From contig NZ_AUFF01000006.1 in assembly GCF_000426365.1 (NCBI RefSeq), positions 1 to 64,000 of the forward strand: a DNA stretch of 64,000 bases, given 5' to 3'. Each line of letters starts with the position of its first letter. Position 1 is the first letter of the stretch. The notes under the pieces are model-generated. The model did no database searches and was not told the DNA's origin. It was given only the letters and a program-made list of their open reading frames with translations. Of the stretch, positions 1 through 10,584 are shown piece by piece. The stretch comes from Arenimonas composti TR7-09 = DSM 18010. Its GTDB lineage: Bacteria; Pseudomonadota; Gammaproteobacteria; Xanthomonadales; Xanthomonadaceae. The position numbers were made by a program, and so were the translations under genes.

Positions 1-239
1 CCGGGCGCGCCCGACGATGCGAGCGAACCTGCCGAAGAGAACCAGCCGAGCCCAGAGCGCTGGCCTAAGCTGGTCAGCGGCCAGCGCGAACGAACACCGT
101 CCGAAGCGTTTCACCGAAGACTCGATGCCTGCCGAGCGAAAAGCTGCAGCGCGCTTGTGAACTCACCCGAAGCTCGAACGCCTGGCGAAGCGACGAAGCC
201 GCAGATCGCAACGAACGCCCAAGTGGTCTGCTCTTAGCG
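1..239. other. Part of a further cassette, no convincing ORF
   Basis: This stretch lies beyond the leftmost attC and should be the next cassette of the minus-strand array. I find no ORF with a plausible start and length on either strand. It could be a non-coding cassette or carry a gene that starts further left. Confidence 0.35.
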
Positions 240-295
240 GCCTAACGCCCGAGTTAAGCCGCGCCGAAGGCGTCGGCTTGAATGATTAGTTAGGC
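240..295 (-). repeat. attC recombination site (56 bp)
   Basis: The outer core boxes are GCCTAAC (240-246) and GTTAGGC (289-295). The interior is an imperfect palindrome in which CCGCGCCGAAGGCG forms the loop region. It differs from the second site at 713-768 by one base (position 11, C against T) and resembles the short attC of aadA cassettes. The TAA stop of the upstream cassette gene lies inside the 289-295 box. Confidence 0.85.
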
Positions 296-706
296 GCTGC
301 CGCGGCTGCGTTCTGACCAATCGTCCCAGTAGGCTGCACTTGCCTGTAAGAGCTCTTGGACCGAAACGGGCTCTCCGGAATCGAGCGCCAACGATACGGA
401 AGTGTATTCCAGAAAGAGCGTGCCCATGACGCAGTTGACGATGATGGGGTGCGAGCTTTCCAGCGAGAGGATCTCGATCTCGCGCCGGGCGATGTCCTCC
501 AGAGTGCTGCTCGCAGCGCCCTCGTAAGGCTCGTACCGGAACGAAGTGCATTCGGCGAGGCTTAGCACAAACCCAGTCCCACTGCCGGGAAAGCGCTGCC
601 GCAGATAGCGGATAGAGACTGCAACGCGAACGCTGCCAGGAACAGCGCCCGATACGTCAGTGATCCGGCCATCGTGAAGATACTTCCAAACATCCGCGTT
701 ACTCAT
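290..706 (-). CDS. Hypothetical cassette protein (138 aa)
   Basis: I do not recognise this protein. It is 138 residues, soluble by composition, with no signal peptide or membrane segment, and ends in a Trp/Arg/Ser-rich tail (YWDDWSERSRGSA). The ATG lies six bases downstream of the cassette core GTTAGGC (713-719 read on the minus strand), leaving almost no leader. The stop codon is embedded in the R box of the following attC. This compactness marks it as a cassette gene, probably expressed from an upstream promoter. Small unannotated proteins of this size are typical cassette cargo (immunity, toxin-antitoxin or modifying enzymes), but nothing here assigns one of those roles. Confidence 0.7.
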   Translation of the reverse strand: MSNADVWKYLHDGRITDVSGAVPGSVRVAVSIRYLRQRFPGSGTGFVLSLAECTSFRYEPYEGAASSTLEDIARREIEILSLESSHPIIVNCVMGTLFLEYTSVSLALDSGEPVSVQELLQASAAYWDDWSERSRGSA

Positions 707-712
707 TGCAGC

Positions 713-768
713 GCCTAACGCCTGAGTTAAGCCGCGCCGAAGGCGTCGGCTTGAATGATTAGTTAGGC
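713..768 (-). repeat. attC recombination site (56 bp)
   Basis: Core boxes are GCCTAAC at 713-719 and GTTAGGC at 762-768, with the same interior as the site at 240-295 except for one base. It separates the two cassette genes. Near identity between neighbouring attC sites is typical of sedentary chromosomal integrons. Confidence 0.85.
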
Positions 769-774
769 CATCGC

Positions 775-1119
775 CTAGTAAGGCCGCAGCTGCACATTTA
801 CAGATGCTTCCAAGCTTGGCGAGACCGCGAGTGCAACAGAATAGCGACCACCACCCTCAAGGTACGTGTCCAGCGCTGGCACGACTCGTTTACCCATTGC
901 GGTGAAGGCGATCGACAAGCCGGACTCGCCGTGCGGCCGAACGTGTGCATGAGCGGTGGCACCTGGCTGGATATCTCCAAGGTCCGCGCTGAACCCATCG
1001 CCAGATACAACAACAGCCTGAAGCAAAACTCCTGATCGGTTCTCCACAGAAAGCGGAGTCGAGCTGTTACAGCCAGCGAGGCCAAAGATAGCTAAGACCA
1101 GAAGGAGTGCAGCCCGCAT
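775..1119 (-). CDS. Small predicted lipoprotein in cassette (114 aa)
   Basis: The product starts MRAALLLVLAIFGLAGCNSS, a type II signal peptide with lipobox LAGC and mature Cys18. The body is about 95 residues, Val/Ser/Gly-rich and probably beta-structured; no family is recognised. I chose the ATG at 1119 because the signal peptide begins there and the cassette core GTTAGGC (1131-1125) lies just upstream; the frame stays open further but would cross the recombination site. The TAG stop falls six bases before the next attC. As the first cassette in the visible order it should be the best expressed. Role unknown. Confidence 0.7.
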   Translation of the reverse strand: MRAALLLVLAIFGLAGCNSSTPLSVENRSGVLLQAVVVSGDGFSADLGDIQPGATAHAHVRPHGESGLSIAFTAMGKRVVPALDTYLEGGGRYSVALAVSPSLEASVNVQLRPY

Positions 1120-1124
1120 AGATG

Positions 1125-1131
1125 GCCTAAC
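1125..1131 (-). other. Terminal cassette core site, attI-like or decayed attC
   Basis: GCCTAAC on the plus strand (GTTAGGC on the minus strand) sits five bases upstream of the lipoprotein ATG. No matching second core box is found in the next 150 bp, so this could be the remaining half of an attI or of a truncated attC. Confidence 0.5.
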
Positions 1132-1385
1132 GCCAAGTAGGCCTCCTAAGCGAGGCGTATGACCGTATGGTCCGCCCCGCCGCGCAGCCAGGTCAATCGT
1201 CATCCCAGTCGATTCAACGCGTTGCACACGCGGGGCGCTTCGACCCCCGTCGTGCCGCAGGGTGTTATTCCACGCAAGCGAGGAATATTCCCGACTTCGC
1301 CGCGCAGGCGAGGAATAGCGCGGAGGCCGGCGATGCCCGCGTCGTGGCCCCCGGGGACGCGCTGGCGCTCGTCACGTCGCGGCGG
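1132..1385. other. Intergenic stretch between cassette array and nrd promoter
   Basis: Nothing coding is convincing here. It holds a small palindrome (GCCTC...GAGGC, 1140-1156) and the word GCGAGGAATA twice (near 1279 and 1310). No integrase remnant is recognisable. Confidence 0.4.
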
Positions 1386-1415
1386 TTGACCCTTCACGTC
1401 CGCCCCCACTATCTT
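1386..1415 (+). promoter_or_regulatory. Sigma-70 type promoter of nrdAB
   Basis: TTGACC at 1386-1391 is followed after 18 bases by TATCTT at 1410-1415. Transcription would start near 1422, exactly at the first helix of the riboswitch, which supports both calls. Confidence 0.65.
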
Positions 1416-1420
1416 GGGGC

Positions 1421-1610
1421 CGTCGGTCCCGGGCGCCACAACCGCTTGGGTTAATAGGGAAGCCGGTGCGATTCCGGCGCTGCCCCGCAGCGGTATGTGG
1501 AAACGAACGCCGTCACACGCACTGGGAGCGCGCTCCCGGGAAGCGACGGCCAGTAGGCGGAATGGGAACGCATGTTCCCACCATGTCCACGAGCCCGAAG
1601 ACCTGCCGAC
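1421..1610 (+). promoter_or_regulatory. Cobalamin (adenosylcobalamin) riboswitch
   Basis: The conserved B12 box is visible at about 1457-1494: AGGGAAGCCGGTGCGATTCC continues into GGCGCTGCCCCGCAGCGGTA. Downstream are GGAAACGAACGCC and the 3' signature AGCCCGAAGACCTGCCGAC. The closing helix pairs GTCGG (1422-1426) with CCGAC (1606-1610). An extra hairpin lies at 1564-1579. Such riboswitches lower expression when coenzyme B12 is abundant. Here the downstream genes are a B12-independent ribonucleotide reductase, as described for Streptomyces nrdABS, where B12 availability favours the class II enzyme. Confidence 0.92.
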
Positions 1611-1675
1611 AGCCGCGCGGTTCCAAGCACGCCGCGCGGTCACCGGCCCAGGAGTCTCCGGGGGGAGGCGGCGCC

Positions 1676-1706
1676 GGTGTCGCGCGGTCTCGTTCCGCGC
1701 GACACC
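1676..1706 (+). terminator. Hairpin between riboswitch and nrdA, possible expression platform
   Basis: A perfect 12-bp stem (GGTGTCGCGCGG at 1676-1687 with its complement at 1695-1706) closes a 7-base loop. No T-run follows, so it is not a classical intrinsic terminator. It could act with Rho, as an mRNA stabiliser, or as part of the riboswitch output. Confidence 0.4.
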
Positions 1707-1844
1707 CGGATCCCATTCTCCGAACGGAACTTCGCACGCCCGCGGGGGCGAGGCCGCGAATGCATCCGTGCGTTCGTGGCCGGTCCTCCGCACGCCGCCC
1801 CGCGAGGGAGGGACGGCGCAGTGCACCACGCACCGGAGAACGCC

Positions 1845-4259
1845 ATGACCCCGCCCGTCGTCGACACCGTCGCCGCTCCCTCGTCCACGCCCGCCGCCGC
1901 CGCGCCTCCGTCGCCGCCGCAGTTCGAACTGACACCGCCCGCGACCGCGCTGTCGATGACCGTCACCAAGCGCAACGGCCGGCGCGAGCCGGTCGACCTC
2001 AACAAGATCGTGCGCGCGGTGCAGCGCGCCGCGGACGGTCTGTATGCGGTCGACCCGATGCGCGTCGCCACCCGCACCATCAGCGGCCTGTACGACGGCG
2101 CGACCACGCGCGAACTCGACGAGTTGTCGATCCGCACCGCGGCGCTGCTGACCGCCGAGGAGCCGGAGTACGGCCGCCTCGGCGCGCGCCTGCTGGCCGA
2201 ATTCATCGCGAAGGAGGTGTCGGGGCAGGAGATCCACGCGTTCTCGCAGTCGATCGCCCGCGGCCACGAGACGGGCCTGATCAACGACCGCCTGCTCGGG
2301 TTCGTGCAGCAGAACGCGCGCAAGCTCAACGACGCGCTCGACCCCGCGCTCGACCGGCGCTTCGACTACTTCGGCCTGCGCACGCTCTACGACCGCTACC
2401 TGCTGCGCCACCCGACGAAGCGCACGGTGATCGAGACGCCGCAGCAGTTCTTCCTGCGCATCGCCTGCGCGCTGAGCCGCGACGTCGCCGAGGCGCTGGC
2501 GCTGTACCGGCGCATGGGCAACCTCGACTACCTGCCGAGCTCGCCGACGCTGTTCAACGCCGGCACCACGCACGAGCAGCTGTCGAGCTGCTTCCTGCTC
2601 GATTCGCCGGAGGATTCGCTGGAGTCGATCTACCGCAAGTACGGCGAGATCGCGCAGCTGTCGAAGTTCAGCGGCGGCATCGGCGTCAGCTGGACGCGCG
2701 TGCGCTCGCGCGGCGCGCTGATCCGCAGCACGAACGGCCACAGCAACGGCATCGTGCCGTGGCTGAAGACGCTGGATTCTTCGGTCGCCGCGGTGAACCA
2801 GGGCGGCAAGCGCAAGGGCGCGGCCTGCGTGTACCTGGAGCCGTGGCATGCCGACGTCGAGGAATTCCTGGAACTGCGCGACAACACCGGCGACGACGCG
2901 CGGCGCACGCACAATCTCAACCTCGCCAACTGGATCCCGGACCTGTTCATGCGCCGGGTCGAGGCCGGCGGCGACTGGTCGCTGTTCGATCCGCACGCGC
3001 TGCCCGAGCTCGTCGACCTGTACGGCGAGGCGTTCGACGCCGCCTACGAACAGGCCGAGGCGCGCGGCTTGGCGGTGCGCACGCTGAAGGCGCGCGACCT
3101 GTACGCGAAGATGATGCGCACGCTCGCGCAGACCGGCAACGGCTGGATGACCTTCAAGGACAAGTGCAACCGCGCCAGCAACCAGACCGCGAAGGCCGGC
3201 AACGTCATCCACCTGTCGAACCTGTGCACCGAGATCCTCGAGGTGACGTCCGGCGACGAGACCGCGGTCTGCAACCTCGGGTCGATCAACCTCGGCAACC
3301 ATTTCGACGACGACCGCTTCGATTTCGCGCGCCTGGCCGAGACGGTGGCGCTGGCGGTCCGCCAGCTCGACCGCGTGATCGACCTGAACTTCTACCCCGT
3401 CGAGGCCGCCCGCCGCGGCAACCTGCGCTGGCGGCCAGTCGGGTTGGGGATGATGGGGCTGCAGGACGTGTTCTTCCGGCTGCGCCTGCCTTTCGACGCG
3501 CCGGAGGCGCGCGAACTGTCGGCGCGCATCGCCGAGGAGATCTATTTCGCCGCGCTGGAGACGTCCTGCGAGCTGGCGCAGGAATTCGGCCGGCATCCCA
3601 ACTTCGACGAGACCCGCGCCGCCCGCGGCGAGCTGCAGTTCGACGCCTGGGGGGTGCAGCCCCGCGACGCCGCGCGCTGGGACGCGCTGCGCGCGCGCAT
3701 CCGCGAACACGGCCTGCGCAACTCGCTGCTGGTCGCGATCGCGCCGACCGCGACGATCGCGTCGATCGCCGGCTGCTACGAGTGCATCGAGCCGCAGGTG
3801 AGCAACCTGTTCAAGCGCGAGACGCTGTCGGGTGACTTCCTGCAGGTCAACCGCCACCTCGTCGCCGAACTCAAGCAGCTCGGCCAGTGGACGCCCGAGA
3901 TGCGCGACCGCATCAAGCTCGCCGAAGGCTCGGTGCAGGGCATCGCCGAGCTGCCGGCCGAGCTGCGCGCGATCTACCGCACGGTCTGGGAGCTGCCGAT
4001 GCGCAGCCTGATCGACATGGCCGCCGACCGCGGCGCGTTCATCGACCAGAGCCAGTCGCTGAACCTCTTCATGGAGTCGCCGAACATCGGCGCGCTGTCG
4101 TCGATGTACATGTACGCGTGGAAGAAGGGCATCAAGACCACGTACTACCTGCGCTCGCGCGCGGCCACCCGCATCGCCAAGACCACCGTCGCCGGCGGCG
4201 ACCAGGCGGCGGTGATGTGCTCGCTCGAGAACCCCGAGAGCTGCGAGGCGTGCCAGTAG
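1845..4259 (+). CDS. nrdA: Ribonucleoside-diphosphate reductase, alpha subunit (class Ia)
   Basis: The large subunit makes deoxyribonucleotides from ribonucleoside diphosphates. It is 804 aa. An ATP-cone regulatory domain begins near residue 38 (TVTKRNGRREPVDLNKIV). Catalytic residues are clear: Cys249 in SSCFLL and Cys476 in CNLGSINL as the redox pair, and Asn459, Cys461 and Glu463 in NLCTEI. The radical-transfer tyrosine pair is in KTTYYLRSR (about 767-768) and the C-terminal CxxC (CEAC) is at 800-803. The ATG at 1845 follows GGAG; the open frame extends upstream only through the riboswitch leader. nrdB follows after 15 bases. The B12 riboswitch upstream implies repression when cobalamin is present. 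Confidence 0.95.
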   Translation: MTPPVVDTVAAPSSTPAAAAPPSPPQFELTPPATALSMTVTKRNGRREPVDLNKIVRAVQRAADGLYAVDPMRVATRTISGLYDGATTRELDELSIRTAALLTAEEPEYGRLGARLLAEFIAKEVSGQEIHAFSQSIARGHETGLINDRLLGFVQQNARKLNDALDPALDRRFDYFGLRTLYDRYLLRHPTKRTVIETPQQFFLRIACALSRDVAEALALYRRMGNLDYLPSSPTLFNAGTTHEQLSSCFLLDSPEDSLESIYRKYGEIAQLSKFSGGIGVSWTRVRSRGALIRSTNGHSNGIVPWLKTLDSSVAAVNQGGKRKGAACVYLEPWHADVEEFLELRDNTGDDARRTHNLNLANWIPDLFMRRVEAGGDWSLFDPHALPELVDLYGEAFDAAYEQAEARGLAVRTLKARDLYAKMMRTLAQTGNGWMTFKDKCNRASNQTAKAGNVIHLSNLCTEILEVTSGDETAVCNLGSINLGNHFDDDRFDFARLAETVALAVRQLDRVIDLNFYPVEAARRGNLRWRPVGLGMMGLQDVFFRLRLPFDAPEARELSARIAEEIYFAALETSCELAQEFGRHPNFDETRAARGELQFDAWGVQPRDAARWDALRARIREHGLRNSLLVAIAPTATIASIAGCYECIEPQVSNLFKRETLSGDFLQVNRHLVAELKQLGQWTPEMRDRIKLAEGSVQGIAELPAELRAIYRTVWELPMRSLIDMAADRGAFIDQSQSLNLFMESPNIGALSSMYMYAWKKGIKTTYYLRSRAATRIAKTTVAGGDQAAVMCSLENPESCEACQ

Positions 4260-4274
4260 GCAGGGAGAGACCCG

Positions 4275-5327
4275 ATGAATCCGCCCGAAGTCCGCACCCC
4301 CGTCCCCGGTTCCCTTTCCCGGGAGTCGAAGCTCCTCGATCCCGGCTTCGAACTCACGCTCCGCCCGATGCGCTATCCGCAGTTCTACGAGATGTACCGC
4401 AACGCCATCCGCAACACGTGGACGGTGGAAGAGGTGGACTTCTCGCTGGACACCAACGACCTGAAGAACAAGGTGGGTCCGGCCGAGCGGCACCTGATCG
4501 AGCGGCTGGTGGCGTTCTTCGCCACCGGGGACTCGATCGTGTCGAACAACCTGGTGCTGAACCTGTACCAGCACATCAACGCGCCCGAGGCGCGCATGTA
4601 CCTGTCGCGGCAGCTGTACGAGGAAGCGCTGCACGTGCAGTTCTACCTGACGCTGCTCGACACCTACCTGCCCGAACCGGAAGCGCGGGCCAGGGCCTTC
4701 GCGGCCGTCGAGAACATCCCGTCGATCCGGCGCAAGGCCGCGTTCTGCTTCCGCTGGATCGACAGCGTGCATGCGCTGCGCCGGCTGGAGAACCGCGACG
4801 ACCGGCGCGCGTTCCTGCTCAACCTGATCTGCTTCGCCGCCTGCATCGAGGGGCTGTTCTTCTTCGGCGCGTTCGCCTACGTCTACTACCTGCGCTCGCG
4901 CGGCCTGCTGCACGGCCTGGCCGGCGGCACGAACTGGGTGTTCCGCGACGAGAGCATGCACATGGCGTTCGCGTTCGAGGTCATCGACGTGGTCCGCGGC
5001 GAGGAGCCGGACCTGTTCGACGACGCCCTGCGCGCGCAGGTGGTGGAGATGCTGGAGGAAGCGGTGGAGTGCGAGTTCGCGTTCAGCGAGGACGTGCTCA
5101 GCGGCGGCGTCGCCGGAATGTCCCCGCGCGACATGCGCGAGTACCTGCGCTACTGCGCCGACCAGCGACTGGTCCGACTCGGCATGCCCAGGCACTTCGG
5201 TGCCCGCAACCCGTTCCCGTTCATGGACCTGCAGGACGTGCAGGAGCTCACGAACTTCTTCGAGCGGCGGGTTTCGGCCTACCAGGTCGCGGTGGAAGGC
5301 GAGGTGGCCTTCGACGCGGCGTTCTAG
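4275..5327 (+). CDS. nrdB: Ribonucleoside-diphosphate reductase, beta subunit
   Basis: The radical-generating small subunit is 350 aa and partners NrdA. The diiron ligands and radical tyrosine are present in YEEALHVQFY: Glu117, His120 and Tyr124 match E115, H118 and Y122 of the E. coli protein, so it is a tyrosyl-radical type and not the Phe-bearing Chlamydia-like class. The second ligand set includes EGLFFFGAF and RDESMHMAF. A Shine-Dalgarno AGGGAGAG precedes the ATG. The TAG stop (5325-5327) is also the first half of a TAGAAT sequence, a possible -10 element for the next gene. Confidence 0.94.
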   Translation: MNPPEVRTPVPGSLSRESKLLDPGFELTLRPMRYPQFYEMYRNAIRNTWTVEEVDFSLDTNDLKNKVGPAERHLIERLVAFFATGDSIVSNNLVLNLYQHINAPEARMYLSRQLYEEALHVQFYLTLLDTYLPEPEARARAFAAVENIPSIRRKAAFCFRWIDSVHALRRLENRDDRRAFLLNLICFAACIEGLFFFGAFAYVYYLRSRGLLHGLAGGTNWVFRDESMHMAFAFEVIDVVRGEEPDLFDDALRAQVVEMLEEAVECEFAFSEDVLSGGVAGMSPRDMREYLRYCADQRLVRLGMPRHFGARNPFPFMDLQDVQELTNFFERRVSAYQVAVEGEVAFDAAF

Positions 5328-5336
5328 AATGTCCGC

Positions 5337-6314
5337 ATGACCCTGGCCACCGGCGTACTGATCGTCCTGGTACTGACGTGGGCGGCGAGCGCCGCCTACG
5401 TCTACCACCTGCGGGGCGCGACGCGCTACACGGGCCCGCAGCAGTACCTGCGCAAGAACTGGCCGCTGTTCGCGCCGCTGAACTGCCTGCTGTACGCGTG
5501 CACGCGGCGCGGCGCGCGGACCCCGGTCGTCGCGCCCGAGGCGCTCGACGCCGACCTGCGGCAGGGGCTCGCGCTGCTGCGCGGGAACTGGACGGTGATC
5601 CGCGACGAGGCGCTCGCGCTGCACGCGCGCGGCCGCCTCGAGGCGCCGGTACGCGGCGCCCCGGCGTCCTTCGACGTCGGCTTCCGCACGTTCTACAAGC
5701 GCGGCTGGAGCCGCTTCTACCTGCACTGGTACGGCTACACGCATCCCTCCGCGCGCGCCGAATGCCCACGCACGCTCGAACTGCTGGCGCGGACGCCGGG
5801 CGTGCAAGCGGCGATGTTCTCGATCCTGCCGCCGGGCGGCCAGCTCACGCTGCACGCCGATCCGATGGCGTGTTCGCTGCGCTGGCATCTCGGCCTCGCG
5901 ACGCCGGGCGACGACGCCTGTTTCATCGCGATCGACGGCGAGCGGCGGAGCTGGCGCGACGGCGAGGAGTTCGTCTTCGACCAGACCTTCCTGCACCACG
6001 CCCGCAACGACACCGCCGAGCCGCGCTTGATCCTGATGGCCGACGTGCGCCGGCCGATGGCGTGGCCGGGCCGCTGGCTGAACGTGCCGTACCGCTGGCT
6101 GAGCCGGCTGCTGCTGGCCCCGAATGACGCCCGCGACGGTCGCGGCGCGGCCAGCGCGGTCTTCGCGGCGGTTGCGCCAGCCATCGCGGCCGGCCGGCGC
6201 CTCCATGCGCGGGCGCCGGTCGCCTACGCGGTCGTCAAGTGGACGGTGAACGCGCTGCTCGTCGCCGGTGTGCTCGCCGCCGCATGGTGGGGGCTGCGAT
6301 TCGTGACCGGTTGA
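5337..6314 (+). CDS. LpxO-like aspartyl/asparaginyl beta-hydroxylase
   Basis: A predicted Fe(II)/2-oxoglutarate dioxygenase of 325 aa, similar in layout to LpxO, which hydroxylates a lipid A acyl chain at the inner membrane. An N-terminal membrane helix covers residues 3-23. The iron facial triad is visible as His173-x-Asp175 (LTLHADP) and His220 or His221 (FLHHARN), and Arg230 probably binds 2-oxoglutarate. Residues 295-318 form a C-terminal hydrophobic segment. The ATG begins six bases after TAGAAT, so the gene may be transcribed leaderless from a promoter inside the nrdB end, or read through from nrdAB. Substrate (lipid A or another lipid) is inferred from family only. Confidence 0.8.
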   Translation: MTLATGVLIVLVLTWAASAAYVYHLRGATRYTGPQQYLRKNWPLFAPLNCLLYACTRRGARTPVVAPEALDADLRQGLALLRGNWTVIRDEALALHARGRLEAPVRGAPASFDVGFRTFYKRGWSRFYLHWYGYTHPSARAECPRTLELLARTPGVQAAMFSILPPGGQLTLHADPMACSLRWHLGLATPGDDACFIAIDGERRSWRDGEEFVFDQTFLHHARNDTAEPRLILMADVRRPMAWPGRWLNVPYRWLSRLLLAPNDARDGRGAASAVFAAVAPAIAAGRRLHARAPVAYAVVKWTVNALLVAGVLAAAWWGLRFVTG

Positions 6315-6351
6315 GCGGTGGCTCGAAGGTCGCCGTGCGAGAATGCGCGCC

Positions 6352-7179
6352 ATGACTTCCCCCGAACTGAGCCCGCTGGGCAAACCGGTCGGCTACGGCG
6401 CCGACTACGACCCCTCCCTGCTGTTCCCGATCCCGCGCGCGCAGCAGCGCGCCGCGCTCGGGCTGGACGCCGAACTCCCGTTCACCGGCGTCGATTTCTG
6501 GAACGCGTACGAACTGAGCTGGCTCGATTCGCGCGGCAAGCCGCGCGTCGCGATGGCCGAACTGCGGGTGCCGGCGGCCTCGCCGAACCTGATCGAGTCA
6601 AAGAGCCTGAAGCTGTACCTGGGCAGCTACGCGCAGCAGCAGTTCGGCGACACGGACAGCCTGCGCGCGCAGCTCGTGCGCGACCTCGGCGAGGCCTGCG
6701 GCGCGCCGGTGACCGTGGTGCTGACGCCGGTGGCGTCGAACAACGCCGCGATCATCGAGAACCTCGAGGGCGAGGTGATCGACGACCTGCCGGTCGAGAT
6801 CACGCATTACGGGCCGCCGCGCCCGGATTTCCTGCAGGTCGACGACGAGAAGAAGGTCGACGAGGTGCTGGTCTCGCACCTGTTCCGCTCCAACTGCCCG
6901 GTCACCGGCCAGCCGGACTGGGCCAGCCTGCAGATCCGCTACGCCGGCCCGCGCATCCTGCGCGACGGCCTGCTGCGCTACCTGGTCAGCTACCGCATGC
7001 ACGCCGATTTCCACGAGCAGTGCGTCGAGCGCATCTTCATGGACCTGATGCAGCACTGCACGCCGAGCCGGCTGGCGGTGTACGCCCGCTACACCCGCCG
7101 CGGCGGCCTGGACATCAACCCGTTCCGCGCCACGCCGGGGCTGCCGCTGCCGGGCAATCCGCGCACGGCCCGCCAGTAA
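6352..7179 (+). CDS. queF: NADPH-dependent 7-cyano-7-deazaguanine reductase (QueF, type II)
   Basis: This enzyme reduces preQ0 to preQ1 in queuosine tRNA modification. It is 275 aa, the two-domain type II form as in E. coli. The QueF motif ESKSLKLYLGSY starts at residue 82, the catalytic Cys182 is in SNCPVTGQPDW, and the C-terminus keeps YARYTRRGGLDINP. I prefer the ATG at 6352, which lies seven bases after GAGAAT; an in-frame ATG at 6343 would add MRA. No other queuosine gene is nearby. Confidence 0.93.
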   Translation: MTSPELSPLGKPVGYGADYDPSLLFPIPRAQQRAALGLDAELPFTGVDFWNAYELSWLDSRGKPRVAMAELRVPAASPNLIESKSLKLYLGSYAQQQFGDTDSLRAQLVRDLGEACGAPVTVVLTPVASNNAAIIENLEGEVIDDLPVEITHYGPPRPDFLQVDDEKKVDEVLVSHLFRSNCPVTGQPDWASLQIRYAGPRILRDGLLRYLVSYRMHADFHEQCVERIFMDLMQHCTPSRLAVYARYTRRGGLDINPFRATPGLPLPGNPRTARQ

Positions 7180-7188
7180 GCCCCCCCT

Positions 7189-7281
7189 CCCCCCGCATTT
7201 GTAGGAGCGCCTTCAGGCGCGATCCGTGCCTTTCCGGACAGGTGGCATCGCGCCTGAAGGCGCTCCTACAAATGCGGGGGG
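7189..7281. repeat. REPIN: inverted pair of REP sequences
   Basis: Arms of 35 bp at 7189-7223 and 7247-7281 are perfect inverted copies. Each carries GTAGGAGCGCCTTCAGGCGC, the REP type widespread in Xanthomonadales and Pseudomonas and usually mobilised by RAYT transposases. The spacer is 23 bp. It fills nearly all the space between queF and the next lipoprotein gene and may also act as a terminator. Confidence 0.88.
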
Positions 7282-7302
7282 GTGATACGGCAGAATCCGC
7301 CG

Positions 7303-7809
7303 ATGCGCCGACTGCTGCCGACCCTGCTCGCCACCGCCCTGCTGGCCGCCTGCGGCGGGTCGCCCGAACCCGCCGCGCCCGATGCCGCGGCCCCGCCGGC
7401 ACCGGGCGCCGAGCTCGGGTCGGTACCGGCGCCCGCCGATCCGGTGACCGGCGAGCCGGCGCCACCGCCGATGCCGTCCGGCGACTTCCGCATCGTCGCG
7501 GTCGAGCTCGACGACGCGATCGATGCCGAAGGCCGCGCGGTCACGCCGACCCTGGCGTTCCGGCGTGGCGACCGCATCCATGCCTCCGTGGTCGGCGTCG
7601 GCGGCAGCCAGGGCCTGACGCTGTCGGCGCGCTGGTTCGGCCCCGACGGCGCCGAAATCGCCAATGCCGGGCAGTCGCTGGTGCCGGACAAGCCGACCGT
7701 CGTGACCTTCGCGATCAGCCAGCCGCAGCCGTGGCCGGTCGGCGAGTACCGGCTGGAAGTCGCGATCAACCAGCGGGTCGTCGAAACCCGCGAATTCGAG
7801 GTCCGCTGA
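7303..7809 (+). CDS. Predicted lipoprotein (168 aa)
   Basis: The N-terminus MRRLLPTLLATALLAACGGS is a lipoprotein signal with lipobox LAAC and mature Cys17. A Pro/Ala-rich linker (to about residue 60) leads to a beta-rich C-terminal domain of about 105 aa (VTPTLAFRRGDRIHASVVG ... EYRLEVAINQRVVETREFEV) that looks like an immunoglobulin-like fold. The ATG at 7303 lies six bases after CAGAAT; a GTG 21 bases upstream is less likely because it would precede the signal peptide by seven residues. Function is not recognised; envelope location is inferred. Confidence 0.8.
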   Translation: MRRLLPTLLATALLAACGGSPEPAAPDAAAPPAPGAELGSVPAPADPVTGEPAPPPMPSGDFRIVAVELDDAIDAEGRAVTPTLAFRRGDRIHASVVGVGGSQGLTLSARWFGPDGAEIANAGQSLVPDKPTVVTFAISQPQPWPVGEYRLEVAINQRVVETREFEVR

Positions 7810-7860
7810 AGCCCGCACCACCGGCGCATCCGATCCGCAACCCCCGAGCGCTCCTGCGTC

Positions 7861-10571
<2,711 letters not shown>

Positions 10572-10584
10572 CTCCCTCCTGCTC

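Larger units (their letters stand above)
1..1131 (-). mobile_element. Integron-type gene cassette array without visible integrase
   Basis: Two attC-like sites of the same 56-bp length and nearly the same sequence flank two small minus-strand genes. A third core-site heptamer, GCCTAAC, lies at 1125-1131. Each gene follows a GTTAGGC core closely and ends in or near the next attC, the standard cassette layout read on the minus strand. The array therefore runs leftwards and probably continues past the window edge. No integrase gene or clear attI is visible on the upstream side, which leads instead to nrdA. It may be an integrase-less cluster (CALIN type) or have its integrase elsewhere. Confidence 0.8.

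Noticed and set aside
1132-1385. attI site or intI remnant
   Set aside because: No integrase-like frame or paired core boxes are recognisable; only one core heptamer at 1125-1131.
1676-1706. Classical Rho-independent terminator controlled by the riboswitch
   Set aside because: The stem is strong but no T-run follows, so I list it only as a possible expression platform.
4275-5327. NrdB of the Tyr-lacking class Ic type
   Set aside because: Tyr124 is present at the radical position, following Glu117 and His120.
6343-6351. Alternative ATG start of queF at 6343
   Set aside because: It adds only MRA and overlaps the GAGAAT element; the ATG at 6352 fits the likely promoter spacing better, but either is possible.
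1200-6383. Very long open frame (about 1,700 codons) on the minus strand antisense to nrdAB and the hydroxylase gene
   Set aside because: It lies opposite well-recognised genes, has a His/Arg/Ala/Gln-rich composition typical of shadow frames in GC-rich DNA, and shows no domains.
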